Source: Sphingomonas sp. PAMC 26621
Lineage (GTDB): Bacteria; Pseudomonadota; Alphaproteobacteria; Sphingomonadales; Sphingomonadaceae
Assembly (NCBI RefSeq): GCF_000251145.1
Contig: NZ_AIDW01000015.1
Coordinates: forward strand, 1 to 64,000
Direction of reading: 5' to 3'
Length of the DNA: 64,000 nt
The notes beneath the pieces were generated by a model. That model was not told the DNA's origin. It was given only the letters and a program-made list of their open reading frames with translations, and ran no database searches. Position numbers and translations under genes: made by a program. How positions within the stretch are numbered: position 1 is the first letter of the stretch; every line of letters begins with the position of its first letter. Below, piece after piece: positions 45,625 through 57,246 of the stretch.

Positions 45625-47011
45625 TACGTTCGATCTCGTCATCCTCGGCTCCGGCCCCGGCGGCTATGTCGCCGCGATCCGCGCGGCGCAGCTCGGCCTC
45701 AAGACCGCGATCATCGAGCGCGAGCGTTTGGGCGGCATCTGCCTCAACTGGGGCTGCATCCCGACCAAGGCGCTGCTGCGCACGTCCGAAATCTACCATT
45801 ACATGCAGAACGCCGAGAGCTACGGCCTCAGCGCGGACAACGTGAGCTTCGACCTGAACAAAGTGGTCGAGCGCAGCCGCAAGGTCGCGGGCCAGCTCAA
45901 TGCAGGCGTCAAAGGCCTGATGAAGAAGAACAAGATCCAGGTGTTCGAGGGCGTCGGCGCGCTGACGGGCAAGGGCAAGCTGACCGTCCGCCAGGGCGAC
46001 AAGACGACCGAACTCGAAGCCAAGCACATCATCGTCGCGACCGGCGCGCGGGCGCGCGACCTGCCGTTCGCCAAGGCGGACGGCGAGCGGATCTGGACCT
46101 ACCGCCACGCGATGGTCCCGCCCGAAATGCCGACCAAGCTGCTGGTGATCGGATCCGGCGCGATCGGCGTCGAATTCGCGAGCTTCTACAACGACATGGG
46201 CGCAGACGTCACGATCGTGGAGATGCTTCCGCGGATCCTGCCGGTCGAAGACGAGGAAGTCTCGGCGTTCATGGACAAGGCACTGACGAAGCAGGGAATC
46301 AAACTGCTCGTCGGAACCGGGCTCGAGGGCATCGAGACGTCGGCGAAGGGCGTCACCGCCAAGATCAAGGGCAAGGACGGCACCGTCACTTCCGAAGAGT
46401 TTAGCCATGTCATCGTCGCGATCGGAATCGTCCCCAATACCGAGAACATCGGGATCGACACGCTCGGGATCGAGACCGAGCGCGGGCACATCAAGGTCGA
46501 TGGCTATGCGCGTACCAACGTCGAGGGGATCTACGCCATCGGCGACGTGACCGGCGCACCGTGGCTCGCGCACAAGGCGAGCCATGAGGGCATCGTCTGC
46601 GTCGAGGCGATCGCGGGTCTGAAGCCGCATCCGTTCGAGAAATGGAATATTCCGGGCTGCACCTATTCGCGTCCACAGGTCGCGAGCGTCGGCTTCACCG
46701 AGGCGAAGGCCAAGGAAGCGGGCTATGAACTGAAAGTCGGCAAATTCCCGTTCATCGGCAACGGCAAGGCGATCGCGCTCGGCGAGGCGGAAGGCTTCGT
46801 CAAGACCGTGTTCGACGCCAAGACCGGCGAGTTGCTCGGCGCGCACATGGTGGGCGCGGAAGTGACCGAGCTGATCCAGGGCTATGTCGTCGCGCGTCAG
46901 CTCGAGACGACAGAAGCCGAGCTGATGGAAACGGTCTTCGCGCATCCGACGCTGAGCGAGATGATGCACGAAAGCGTCCTCGGTGCGTACGGCCGGGCGA
47001 TCCACTTCTGA
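45617..47011 (+). CDS. lpdA: Dihydrolipoamide dehydrogenase (E3)
   Basis: About 464 residues, FAD enzyme that reoxidises dihydrolipoamide with NAD+. FAD site LVILGSGPGGYVAAIRAAQ, redox pair GGICLNWGCIPTKALLR, NAD site LVIGSGAIGVEFASFY, and C-terminal FAHPTLSEMMHES with His/Glu. The TTG at 45617 is preferred: AAGGA lies ~8 bases upstream and homologues start MAD-like; the ATG at 45602 is the alternative (469 residues). It overlaps the thioesterase end. E3 serves pyruvate and other 2-oxoacid dehydrogenases. Confidence 0.95.
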   Translation: MADTFDLVILGSGPGGYVAAIRAAQLGLKTAIIERERLGGICLNWGCIPTKALLRTSEIYHYMQNAESYGLSADNVSFDLNKVVERSRKVAGQLNAGVKGLMKKNKIQVFEGVGALTGKGKLTVRQGDKTTELEAKHIIVATGARARDLPFAKADGERIWTYRHAMVPPEMPTKLLVIGSGAIGVEFASFYNDMGADVTIVEMLPRILPVEDEEVSAFMDKALTKQGIKLLVGTGLEGIETSAKGVTAKIKGKDGTVTSEEFSHVIVAIGIVPNTENIGIDTLGIETERGHIKVDGYARTNVEGIYAIGDVTGAPWLAHKASHEGIVCVEAIAGLKPHPFEKWNIPGCTYSRPQVASVGFTEAKAKEAGYELKVGKFPFIGNGKAIALGEAEGFVKTVFDAKTGELLGAHMVGAEVTELIQGYVVARQLETTEAELMETVFAHPTLSEMMHESVLGAYGRAIHF

Positions 47012-47012
47012 C

Positions 47013-48428
47013 ATGACCAGCGACCGGCTCCGCCCCGCAATCCTCGCCGGGGCGGCGCTGGTCCTGTGCGTCACCGCGCTCGCGTTGTTCTGGCCGGGTG
47101 TCGCCTTGTACGACACGGTCGCGCAATATGGGCAGGTGCTCGCCGATGAATATGAGGACTGGCACCCGCCGGTCATGGCGCGGGTCTGGGCGATGCTCCG
47201 TTCCGGGGTCGGCGGTGGCGCTGCGCCGATGCTGGTCCTGCAAATGGTGCTCTACTGGGCCGGGCTTGGGCTGATCGCCGCGGCACTCGCGCGGATCGAC
47301 AAGCCGCGCGCGGCAATCGCCACGCTCGTCATCGGGCTGACACCACTGTTCCTCGGCTGGCAGGGCACCGTGCTCAAGGATGCGCAGATGCTCGGCGCGA
47401 TGCTCGCGGCGGTCGGGCTTGTCGGGTGGTGGCGGTTGCGCGGGGTCGCGGTCCCGATCCTGGGGTGGCTGCTGATCGCGGTGTTGCTCGGCTATGCGAC
47501 GCTGGTCCGCGCCAATGCGGTATTCGCGACGGTTGCGTTGGTCGTCATGCTGGTCGGTCCAAGGGCATGGTGGGCGCGCGGCGTCGTTGCGTTGCTTGGG
47601 GTCGGCGCAGTGCTGGCGGTTTCGCCGGTCATTAACCACTGGGTCCTCCAGGCCGGCAGCAGCGGGGTGGAGCGTACCGAAGCGATCTATGACCTGGCGG
47701 GGATCGCGGTGCGCGCGCCGGGTGCCCCTACCGGCCTGTCGGCGGACGCGGTGCGGGCAATCGTCGCGCGGCACTGCGTCAAACCCTATTTCTGGGATCC
47801 GCTCGGCGAACCCGAGCGATGCAACGCGCAGGTCGAGCCGTTGCGCGCCTATCCGGCGGGGACCCTGTATCGCATGCTCGCGGTCGCGGTCGTCCACGCG
47901 CCGATCGCTTATGCCGGACACCGACTGGCGCACTGGAATTCGACCGAACGCTGGCTGGTCGGGGCAGGCGGGCCGGGTGCGTTGCCGCCTGTGGTCAGCC
48001 AGCCGAACGACCTCGGCCTGACCAGCCCCGGGGCTGCGGCGGGGTGGTGGCAGGCGCTTGAACGCCTTACGGTCGATACGCCGCTCGGCTGGCCGATTGC
48101 CTTTCTGTGCGTCGCGCTCGTCGGGCTCGGTGTCGGACTGCGGCGCGGCGGAAGCGCGGTGCGCGATCTGGCGATGGCGCTGCTGGTCTCGGCAATTCTG
48201 CTCGAGGCGAGTTTCCTCCTGCTGAGCATCGCGTCGGACTTGCGCTATCACCTGTGGTCGATGGTGGCGACGACGGTGGCGATCGTGTTGCTGGTCGCGG
48301 ATCGGGCACCGTCGCGGCGCGAAGTGATCGCCGGTGTTACCGCTCTAGCGCTCGTGGTCGCAAGTGGGACGATCGCGCGGCTGGCCTTGCCGCGCGCGCC
48401 CGCGACCTATGCCGCGCAACTGTTGTAA
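47013..48428 (+). CDS. Polytopic membrane protein, possible GT-C-type glycosyltransferase
   Basis: A 471-residue protein with about ten hydrophobic segments. The first extracytoplasmic loop has DEYEDWHPPVMARVW, and acidic D/E plus WHPP in that loop is typical of GT-C enzymes using lipid-linked sugars; that gives a tentative assignment. Two Cys (HCVKPYFW, ERCNAQ) lie in a later periplasmic loop. It starts 1 base after the lpdA stop, so it may be co-transcribed, but the functions seem unrelated. Confidence 0.65.
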   Translation: MTSDRLRPAILAGAALVLCVTALALFWPGVALYDTVAQYGQVLADEYEDWHPPVMARVWAMLRSGVGGGAAPMLVLQMVLYWAGLGLIAAALARIDKPRAAIATLVIGLTPLFLGWQGTVLKDAQMLGAMLAAVGLVGWWRLRGVAVPILGWLLIAVLLGYATLVRANAVFATVALVVMLVGPRAWWARGVVALLGVGAVLAVSPVINHWVLQAGSSGVERTEAIYDLAGIAVRAPGAPTGLSADAVRAIVARHCVKPYFWDPLGEPERCNAQVEPLRAYPAGTLYRMLAVAVVHAPIAYAGHRLAHWNSTERWLVGAGGPGALPPVVSQPNDLGLTSPGAAAGWWQALERLTVDTPLGWPIAFLCVALVGLGVGLRRGGSAVRDLAMALLVSAILLEASFLLLSIASDLRYHLWSMVATTVAIVLLVADRAPSRREVIAGVTALALVVASGTIARLALPRAPATYAAQLL

Positions 48429-48526
48429 GGTTCGAATTTTCGTTTCGTGCGTTGAAGATAGGGAACACCGGCAGCGAAGCCGGGATCGGCCGTTCGGAAG
48501 GCGGCACCAGCAGAAGGACTGAAGGC

Positions 48527-48862
48527 ATGACCGACAATATGCGAGACGCGTTCACCGACAAGGTCGTCGACCCCGCGCGCAAGGCTGGCGAAGCGTTGCG
48601 CGATGCGGGCAGCAAGATGTCCGAAACCGGATCGACCGTGAGCCTCAAGATGCTCGATCAGGCTGAAACCAACACGCGCGAGGCGTTCAACGCGATGCGC
48701 GCGGCCGCCGCCGCCAAGGACCTGTCCGAGGTGATGAAGATCCAGGGCGATTTTATTCGCGAGCAGAGCAGCCGCAACATGAACCAGGCGCGCGAGATCG
48801 GCGAACTGATCATGAAGTTCGGTCGCGATACCGTCGGCGTCATGCGCGGCGACAAGGGCTGA
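48527..48862 (+). CDS. Phasin family protein
   Basis: A 111-residue, helical, amphipathic protein matching the phasin family (TREAFNAMRAAAAAKDLSEVMKIQGDFIREQSSRNMNQAREIGEL). Phasins coat polyhydroxyalkanoate granules or act as membrane-associated stress proteins. AAGGACTGAAGGC precedes the ATG. No phaC gene is in the window. Confidence 0.85.
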   Translation: MTDNMRDAFTDKVVDPARKAGEALRDAGSKMSETGSTVSLKMLDQAETNTREAFNAMRAAAAAKDLSEVMKIQGDFIREQSSRNMNQAREIGELIMKFGRDTVGVMRGDKG

Positions 48863-48872
48863 AGTTGCCATC

Positions 48873-48896
48873 TCCCTCCCCGGAGACGGGGAGGGA
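48873..48896 (+). terminator. Hairpin after the phasin gene
   Basis: TCCCTCCCCG (48873-48882) pairs with CGGGGAGGGA (48887-48896) around a GAGA loop in the 43-base gap between convergent phasin and acetyltransferase genes. It is GC-rich and related to the other CTCCCC palindromes of this window. Confidence 0.6.
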
Positions 48897-48905
48897 CGTG
48901 CTCTG

Positions 48906-49427
48906 TTATCCCGCCGAACCCGGACCGTCCCGTCCGATGTCCGCGCTCAGGATCGCAAGATCGTGCGGGTTGCCCTCGCGATCGCGGACGTGATCGCGCA
49001 GCAGTGCCTCCGCCCGGAAACCGAGGCTTTCGAACAGCATGACGGACCCGATCTGGTCTGGCGTCATGTTCGCCACCAATTTGCTGAGTCCGCGCTCGCG
49101 GGCGATGACATAAATCCCTTCGAGCAGGTCACGCCCCACGCCCGCGCCGCGCCGCGCCGGCGTAACCAGCAGGCGAACCTCGCCGACATGCGCGCTCCAA
49201 CCGAGTGGATCGCAGACCAAGGCTGCGGTGCCGACCAGCGTGTCGTTTTCTTCGGCCACCAGACCGTCGATATGGCCCGCCGCCATCGCATCGACCCATG
49301 CCGCGATTACGCGAGGATGCCTGAGGTCTCTCCCCAGGAATAGCAGGTCGTGCTCCGGCAATTCTTCTGCGAAGGCAATCATCGCAGTCTGGTCGGCGTC
49401 GGTGAAACGGCGGATCCGGTGGCTCAT
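48906..49427 (-). CDS. GNAT-family N-acetyltransferase
   Basis: A 173-residue acetyl-CoA-dependent acyltransferase: IRRFTDADQTAMIAFAEEL start, LVTPARRGAGVGRDLLEGIYVIARERG acetyl-CoA loop (R/Q-x2-G-x-G), and FESLGFRAEALLRDHV. Substrate unknown. ATG at 49427 chosen because homologues start here; an upstream frame to 49523 would add an unlikely Gly/Pro-rich extension. Confidence 0.85.
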   Translation of the reverse strand: MSHRIRRFTDADQTAMIAFAEELPEHDLLFLGRDLRHPRVIAAWVDAMAAGHIDGLVAEENDTLVGTAALVCDPLGWSAHVGEVRLLVTPARRGAGVGRDLLEGIYVIARERGLSKLVANMTPDQIGSVMLFESLGFRAEALLRDHVRDREGNPHDLAILSADIGRDGPGSAG

Positions 49428-49519
49428 GGCGAACGTGTTCCCGGCCGATACACCGGGATGGCCACTACCCCCCGGTCCCCGCGGCCCCGCCGGCATCCTT
49501 ACAGCGTGGCCGCGCAAAG

Positions 49520-51099
49520 TCACCTGATCGTTGGCGAAGCACCGCTCGTCGAAAGTCCGGTAACAGGACGCGGGCCGTCCGCGGCCACGTCGAGCAACGA
49601 GTCTCCACCCAGCACGCGATACAGCGTCACCAGGTTTGCCGCGCCCGTCAGCCGTGTCGACACCAGCGTGCGTTGTGCCGAATAGAGCGAGCGCTGGGCA
49701 TCGAGGCTTTGCAGGAACGTGTCGATCCCGCCGCGATAGCGCGCGTCGGACAGACGATAATTGTCCGTTGCCGCCGCCGACAGCGCGACCTGCGCCGCAA
49801 GCTGCCGGTCGATCGTTCCACGGCGCGCAAGTCCATCGGCGACTTCGCTGAACGCAGTCTGGATCGTCTTCTCGTAGGTGGCGAGGGCTGCATCGCGTTG
49901 CGCGCGGGTTTGTGCGACCCCGGCACGGGCGGCACCGGCGGAGAAAATCGAGTAGCTCGCATTGGGCGAGACCGAATAGTTGAACGCGCCACCCGAAAAC
50001 AGGCCGGTCAGCGACGTGCTCGCGAGACCCGCGAGCGCGGTCAGCGAAATACGCGGGAACAGCGCGGCACGGGCGGCGCCGATCTCGGCGTTGGTCGCGC
50101 GCAATTCATGTTCCGCCTGGACGACGTCGGGACGGCGGAACAGCACGGCCGAGTTGAGCCCGGCCGGCAGTTCCGCAACCGTCGGCGCGGCTTCTTCGAT
50201 CGACCTGGGCAGCAGGGCAGGGTCGACCGGAGCCCCGACCAGCAATTGCAGCGCATTGGCATCCTGCGCGACGAGCGTGGTCTGTGCGGCCAGATCGGAT
50301 TGCGCGGTTTGCAGCACGATCTGCGCCTGCGCCAGATCGGTGCGCGGGGCGATCCCACCGTCGAGGCGCGACCTGGTGAGATTGACGCTGGTCTGCGCGA
50401 TCGCGGCAGTCTCGCGCGCAATGCGCAGGAGGCTCACGTCGGACGCATAGGTCAGCCAGGCCGTTGCGATATCGCCGACCAGCGTCAGGCGGGTTGCGCG
50501 GGCGGTCGCCTCGGTGCCGAAATAGCGCGCCTGCGCCGCGGTGGTGAGCGAACGAATCCGTCCGAACAGATCGATCTCGAACGACGTGATTCCGACGTTT
50601 GCCGAAAAACTGCTGCGCGCGCCGGAGCTTGTCGTCGTCGCCACGGCGCCGCCGGTGTTGGTCCCGGTGCCGGTACCCACCCCGGTTCCAGTGTCCGTTC
50701 CGCCCGTCCCGGTTCCGGTGCCGGATCCGACGCCGCTGTTGGTGTTCGTAACGACGCCGCCGGTCCCATTGTCCCGGCGCTGGAAGTTGGCGCTCGCCGC
50801 GATTTCGGGGAGCAGTTCGGCGCGCTGGATGCGATATTGCGCACGCGCTGACTCGATATTCGCCGCGGCAATCCGCAGGTCGCGGTTGTTGACCAGCGCC
50901 TGCGCGATGATCGCCTGCAACCGCGGATCGCGGAAGATGTCGCGATAGGTGACGCTCGGCAGCGTCGCCTCGCTCTGGCGGAGATACGCGTCGCCGGTCG
51001 GCCAGCCCTGCGGAACGGGCAGTTCGGGGCGGACGTATTTGGGTGCCATCGAACAGGCCGACAGTGCGGCGAGCGAAACGCCGACGAGGATCTTGCGCA

Positions 51100-51103
<4 letters not shown>
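49520..51103 (-). CDS. RND efflux outer-membrane lipoprotein (OprM/NodT family)
   Basis: A 527-residue outer-membrane factor forming the TolC-like channel. Lipoprotein signal with lipobox LSAC (Cys17), YVRPELPVPQGWP, RAQYRIQRAELLPEI, DIATAWLTYASD, ALQLLVGAPV and RRPDVVQAEHELRATNAEIGAARAALFPRISL. Between residues ~115 and ~170, in the periplasmic tube region, is a Thr/Gly/Ser-only insertion (e.g. SGTGTGTGGTDTGTGVGTGT) not usual in the family. ATG overlaps the RND pump stop (ATGA), so it is the last gene of the efflux operon. Confidence 0.93.
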
Positions 51104-54330
<3,227 letters not shown>

Positions 54331-54336
54331 GGGCGG

Positions 54337-55539
54337 TCAGTTCTTTTTCTGGTCGGAAGCAGCGTCTTTGCCTGGCGCGCGGATCTGCTGCGGCGTGTTT
54401 GCGGCCACGGGCTTGATCTGCTGGTTCGGCTTCACCTTGCCCACGCCTTGCGTGATGATCTTGTCGCCGGGCTTGAGCCCGTCCGTCACGACCCAGTTGG
54501 TGCCGACGGTGCGGCTCGTCGTGATGTTCCGCTGTACCGCCTTGTTGCCCGGACCGACGAGGAACACGGTCGCATTGCCCTTGGCATCGCGCGACACTGC
54601 CTGTTGCGGCACGAGGAAGGCGTTATTGTCGATCGACTGTGCGAAGCTCGCGCGGACGAACATGCCGGGGAGCAGCAGTCCTTGCGGATTGGGGAAGCGG
54701 GCGCGCAGCGTCACGGTGCCGGTGGTGGCATCGACCATCGCTTCCAAAAACTCGACATCGCCGACCATGCCATAGTCGCTACCGTCCTCGAGCTTGAGCC
54801 GGACGTCGGCACGCCCCGCGGCGGAGGATCCTCCCCCGGCGAGCGCACGGCGAAGGCGGAGCAAGTCTGCACTTGCCTGCTGGATATCGACGAAGATCGG
54901 GTCGAGCCGCTGGATCACGGTCAGCGGGTCGGTCTGGCTCGCCGTAACCAGCGCGCCCTCGGTGTAGAGCGACCGGCCGATCTTGCCGGTGATCGGCGCG
55001 GGAACCGTGGTGAATTTGAGATTGATTCGCGCGGTTTCCAGCGCCGCGCGATTCTGCTGGACCGACGCGGACGCCTGGCGTGCGAGCGCAGCGGCGTCGG
55101 TGTAATCCTGCGCCGCGACTGCCTGCATGTCGGCAAGCGGCTTGTAACGGTCTGCCTTGACCTTGGTCGCGGACGCGTTTGCCGCAGCGCTCGCGAGATT
55201 GGCCTCGGCCTGATTTGCGGACGCCCGATAGAGTCGCGGATCGATCTGATAAAGCGGCTGGCCCTTGCGGACGATCGACCCTTCGGTGAAATATCGCTTG
55301 GTGATCAGGCCAGTGACCTGGGGACGGACCTCAGAAGTCTGGTAAGCCGAAGTCCGCGCGGCTAGTTCCGTTACCGTCGGGACGCTCGATTTCTGAATTT
55401 CGATATAGCCGACTTCCGGCGGCCCTTTCGGACCGCCGCGACCACCCTTTGAATCCGTCTTTTGCGCGCATCCGCTGATCGCCACCGTCGCAAGACCAAG
55501 CGCGCCCAGCGCGCACACGGGAAGAGTCCGCAATTTCAT
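54337..55539 (-). CDS. RND efflux periplasmic adaptor (membrane fusion protein)
   Basis: A 400-residue lipoprotein joining pump and channel. Lipobox ISGC (Cys ~24), VTGLITKRYFTEGSIVRKGQPLYQIDP (lipoyl hairpin), alpha hairpin of ANQAEANLASAAAN type, GKIGRSLYTEGALV, and a C-terminal Lys/Gln-rich tail. First gene of the adaptor-pump-channel operon; ATG at 55539. No dedicated TetR regulator is adjacent; a small HTH-like gene lies 133 bases upstream. Confidence 0.94.
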   Translation of the reverse strand: MKLRTLPVCALGALGLATVAISGCAQKTDSKGGRGGPKGPPEVGYIEIQKSSVPTVTELAARTSAYQTSEVRPQVTGLITKRYFTEGSIVRKGQPLYQIDPRLYRASANQAEANLASAAANASATKVKADRYKPLADMQAVAAQDYTDAAALARQASASVQQNRAALETARINLKFTTVPAPITGKIGRSLYTEGALVTASQTDPLTVIQRLDPIFVDIQQASADLLRLRRALAGGGSSAAGRADVRLKLEDGSDYGMVGDVEFLEAMVDATTGTVTLRARFPNPQGLLLPGMFVRASFAQSIDNNAFLVPQQAVSRDAKGNATVFLVGPGNKAVQRNITTSRTVGTNWVVTDGLKPGDKIITQGVGKVKPNQQIKPVAANTPQQIRAPGKDAASDQKKN

Positions 55540-55672
55540 CCGAGCCGCTGCTCCGCAGGGGTATGCGCCACAGGAGGATACCCTGCGCAATCGTCGCCCA
55601 ACGCAAGCTCATACGGGTTGTTCCAGCGGTGGATCAACTGTCTCGGTACGGCCCTATTGCGGCGCAGCAACG

Positions 55673-55855
55673 TCAGCGCAATTTCGCGATCGTAAGCCCG
55701 TCCGCCTTGGCGCGATCCTTGGTCGATTCCTCACTGCGCTTGAGCGCCTTGGAAATCGCCTTGAGCGCCATGCCCTTCTTGGCAAGCGTGTGCAGCTTCT
55801 GGATTTCGTCCGTCGTCCAGGGCTGGCGATGGCGCTCGAATCGTTCTTCACTCAT
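55673..55855 (-). CDS. Small homeodomain/Myb-like DNA-binding protein
   Basis: A 60-residue protein: WTTDEIQKLHTLAKKGMALKAISKALKRSEESTKDRAKADGL has the Trp, helices and recognition helix of Myb/SANT or GcrA-like HTH proteins. Known relatives are uncharacterised. It lies upstream of the efflux operon on the same strand, with a 133-base gap, and divergent from liuA by 86 bases. It may regulate either; no evidence beyond position. A longer upstream frame is unlikely. Confidence 0.65.
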   Translation of the reverse strand: MSEERFERHRQPWTTDEIQKLHTLAKKGMALKAISKALKRSEESTKDRAKADGLTIAKLR

Positions 55856-55941
55856 GGCGACAGGCGGTATCGCATCGCGCCGCGACATACCATTGCCCGA
55901 TACCGGCGCGAGGTTTAGGCGTTGCGCAAAAGGAGACGGAT

Positions 55942-57108
55942 ATGATCGCCGAAATGGACTTCGCGCTGGGCGAGACCGCGGACATGATTCGCGACACCAC
56001 GCAACGCTTCGCCACCGACCGAATCGCGCCCTTGGCGTCAAAGGTCGATGCCGAGGACTGGTTCCCGCGGGCACTTTGGCCGGAAATGGGCGCGCTCGGG
56101 TTGCACGGGATCACCGTGGCCGAGGAAGATGGCGGGCTCGGGCTCGGCTATCTCGACCATGTCATCGCGTGCGAGGAGGTGTCGCGCGCGTCGGCGTCAG
56201 TCGGCCTGAGCTACGGCGCGCACTCCAATTTGTGCGTCAACCAGATCGCGCGCTGGGCGAACCCGGAGCAGAAGGCGAAATATCTGCCCAAGCTCATTTC
56301 GGGAGAGCATGTCGGCAGCCTCGCCATGTCGGAAAGCGGCGCGGGATCGGACGTCGTCGGCATGAAGCTCAAGGCGGACAAGGTGCAGGGGGGCTATGTC
56401 CTCAACGGCACGAAATTCTGGATCACCAACGCGGCTTACGCCGATACCCTCGTCGTCTATGCGAAGACCGGTGAGGGCTCGCGCGGGATCACGACGTTCC
56501 TGATCGAGAAGGACATGCCCGGCTTCGCGATCGGCCAGAAGATCGACAAGATGGGGATGCGCGGGTCGCCGACCGCCGAACTCGTCTTCACCGATTGCGA
56601 GGTTCCCGAAGCGAATATCATGGGCCCGGTCAACGGCGGCGTCGGCGTGCTGATGTCGGGGCTCGATTACGAGCGGACTGTGCTGGCGGGAATCCAGCTC
56701 GGGATCATGCAGGCGTGCCTCGACGTGGTCGTGCCCTATGTTCGCGAGCGGCAGCAGTTCGGCAAGCCGATCGGTGCGTTCCAGCTGATGCAGGGGAAGA
56801 TCGCGGACATGTACGTCGCGCTCAATTCGGCGCGGGCCTATGTCTATGCGGTCGCGCGGTCGTGCGATGCCGGGAAGACGACGCGCTTCGATGCGGCGGG
56901 CGCGATTTTGCTCGCGAGCGAGAATGCGGTCCGCGTCGCGAACGAGGCGGTGCAGGCGCTTGGCGGCGCTGGCTATACCAAGGACTGGCCGGTCGAGCGG
57001 TTCTACCGCGATGCCAAGTTGCTCGACATCGGGGCGGGGACCAACGAGATCCGCCGGATGCTGATCGGGCGGGAATTGATCGGACACGACGCGCCGAACG
57101 CGCAATAA
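55942..57108 (+). CDS. liuA: Isovaleryl-CoA dehydrogenase
   Basis: A 388-residue acyl-CoA dehydrogenase oxidising isovaleryl-CoA to 3-methylcrotonyl-CoA in leucine breakdown. Seen: LAMSESGAGSDVVGMKLKA (FAD/substrate loop), FWITNAAYADTLVVYAKT, GLDYERTVLAGIQLGIMQACLD (the position near the catalytic Glu of IVD), and EAVQALGGAGYTKDWPVER. Together with the carboxylase genes at 59447 and 62215 this makes the liu pathway. AAGGAG lies 7 bases before the ATG. The next liu gene is separated by an opposite-strand M13 peptidase. Confidence 0.9.
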   Translation: MIAEMDFALGETADMIRDTTQRFATDRIAPLASKVDAEDWFPRALWPEMGALGLHGITVAEEDGGLGLGYLDHVIACEEVSRASASVGLSYGAHSNLCVNQIARWANPEQKAKYLPKLISGEHVGSLAMSESGAGSDVVGMKLKADKVQGGYVLNGTKFWITNAAYADTLVVYAKTGEGSRGITTFLIEKDMPGFAIGQKIDKMGMRGSPTAELVFTDCEVPEANIMGPVNGGVGVLMSGLDYERTVLAGIQLGIMQACLDVVVPYVRERQQFGKPIGAFQLMQGKIADMYVALNSARAYVYAVARSCDAGKTTRFDAAGAILLASENAVRVANEAVQALGGAGYTKDWPVERFYRDAKLLDIGAGTNEIRRMLIGRELIGHDAPNAQ

Positions 57109-57120
57109 CTCTGCTTTATG

Positions 57121-57223
57121 CTTCCCCGGCGGAGGCCGGGGCCCAGTCAGGGCGTCCAATGGCATTGCGCGCAGCACCCGCCATGATCCGCCCTCGACTG
57201 GGCCCCGGCCTTCGCCGGGGAAG
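57121..57223. repeat. Inverted pair of CTTCCCCGGC-type repeats
   Basis: A 28-base arm beginning CTTCCCCGGC and ending GGGGCCCAGTC (57121-57148) is repeated, inverted, at 57196-57223, with 47 bases between. It sits between liuA and the convergent M13 peptidase. A single copy of the unit is at 39399-39422. Confidence 0.8.
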
Positions 57224-57246
57224 TGCTTTCAGGAGTGCGCCGCGCC

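Noticed and set aside
50640..50740. CRISPR-like spaced repeats in the outer-membrane efflux gene
   Set aside because: Short irregular units with no unique spacers; they encode the Thr/Gly-rich protein segment.
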